Shown in pieces: positions 14,576 to 14,911 of a DNA stretch of 14,911 nucleotides (positions within the stretch are counted from its first letter, which is position 1; each line of letters opens with the position of its first letter). The DNA is from Opacimonas sp040514355 (GTDB lineage Bacteria; Pseudomonadota; Gammaproteobacteria; Enterobacterales; Alteromonadaceae). Below the pieces are notes generated by a model. The model had not been told where the DNA came from. It searched no databases and was given only the letters and a program-made list of their open reading frames with translations. The translations under genes were made by a program, and so were the position numbers. The stretch spans positions 1 to 14,911 of the forward strand of contig JBEVCF010000016.1 in NCBI GenBank assembly GCA_040514355.1. The letters run 5' to 3'.

Positions 14576-14911
14576 GCATCTTGTATGATTGGGGCTTTTT
14601 TGTGTTATTCGATGTTTTGGATCTGCTCATTGAATATAATTCAAGATTATATGTATATCAGTGAGTTAGCTTTATTTTTTGAAGTGAAATTCAGAATCTG
14701 CTATCGAATCTGCCACCAAATGGTTTAGCCTTATAAATTATAAACCACAAAGTATAGTTTAATGCCCACTCAATCCTGTCTCAACTAATGATGGAAAGTT
14801 TATCTTTATTGTTAACTTAGCAATCCAAAAACTGCTCAACTTTACTTACATAGTATTGTAATCCCCCCATTTCAAGTAGCAAAAATAACTAGACTATCAC
14901 GCTGCTTGTAA
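14576..14911. other. Non-coding AT-rich tail of the window with dyads
   Basis: No open frame with protein-like character or a ribosome site was found on either strand. The stretch contains two perfect dyads. ATATAAT/ATTATAT (14634-14640 and 14646-14652) includes a TATAAT. TGGTTTA/TAAACCA (14721-14727 and 14741-14747) encloses most of TTATAAATTATAA (14731-14743). GAATCTGC occurs twice, 12 bases apart (14694-14701 and 14706-14713). It may be the control region of a gene beyond the window. Confidence 0.4.

Overview
This 14.9 kb window looks like chromosomal DNA from a Gram-negative gammaproteobacterium, probably a marine or other aquatic heterotroph that uses polysaccharides. The reasons are a GlpD and an ElbB that read like the enterobacterial proteins, an outer-membrane beta-barrel protein, a lipoprotein-type GH81 beta-1,3-glucanase, and base composition in the mid-40s % GC by eye. 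Genus cannot be fixed from the sequence alone. There are eight protein genes, no RNA genes, no CRISPR array and no insertion sequence. One ten-base run of N marks an assembly gap.

Left part (1-5980, all + strand): a 5'-truncated glpD (aerobic glycerol-3-phosphate dehydrogenase); a 925-residue UvrD/Rep-type helicase with a complete DEDDh (DnaQ-like) 3'-5' exonuclease domain inserted in its second half; and an AbgT-family membrane transporter. The helicase is the most unusual protein here. A long inverted repeat encloses its predicted promoter.

Middle part (5981-9740): two - strand genes, elbB (DJ-1/PfpI-like) and an Old-Yellow-Enzyme flavin oxidoreductase, form a probable two-gene operon behind a good sigma70-type promoter. 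The oxidoreductase is cut by the N run, which breaks the reading frame, but the two halves are clearly one gene. Divergent from elbB is a small AsmA-like envelope protein with a Lys/Glu-rich tail. It converges on a beta-barrel outer-membrane protein gene on the - strand.

Right part (9741-14911, + strand): a membrane-anchored LytTR transcription regulator with no visible sensor kinase, divergent from the barrel gene across an intergenic region with a perfect short palindrome. Then comes a 1196-residue lipoprotein: two almost identical Ig-like repeats, an ExoP-like carbohydrate-binding domain and a GH81 endo-beta-1,3-glucanase domain with its catalytic motifs intact. A LacI-family-type operator (TGAAAGCGCTTACA) lies just upstream, so the glucanase is probably induced by a sugar. 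A GC-rich hairpin follows it. The last ~335 bases hold no convincing gene, only AT-rich dyads.

Apart from the elbB/oxidoreductase pair, the genes do not form one pathway. The window reads as an ordinary chromosomal stretch with one carbohydrate-utilisation gene under its own control and one atypical DNA-repair-type enzyme.
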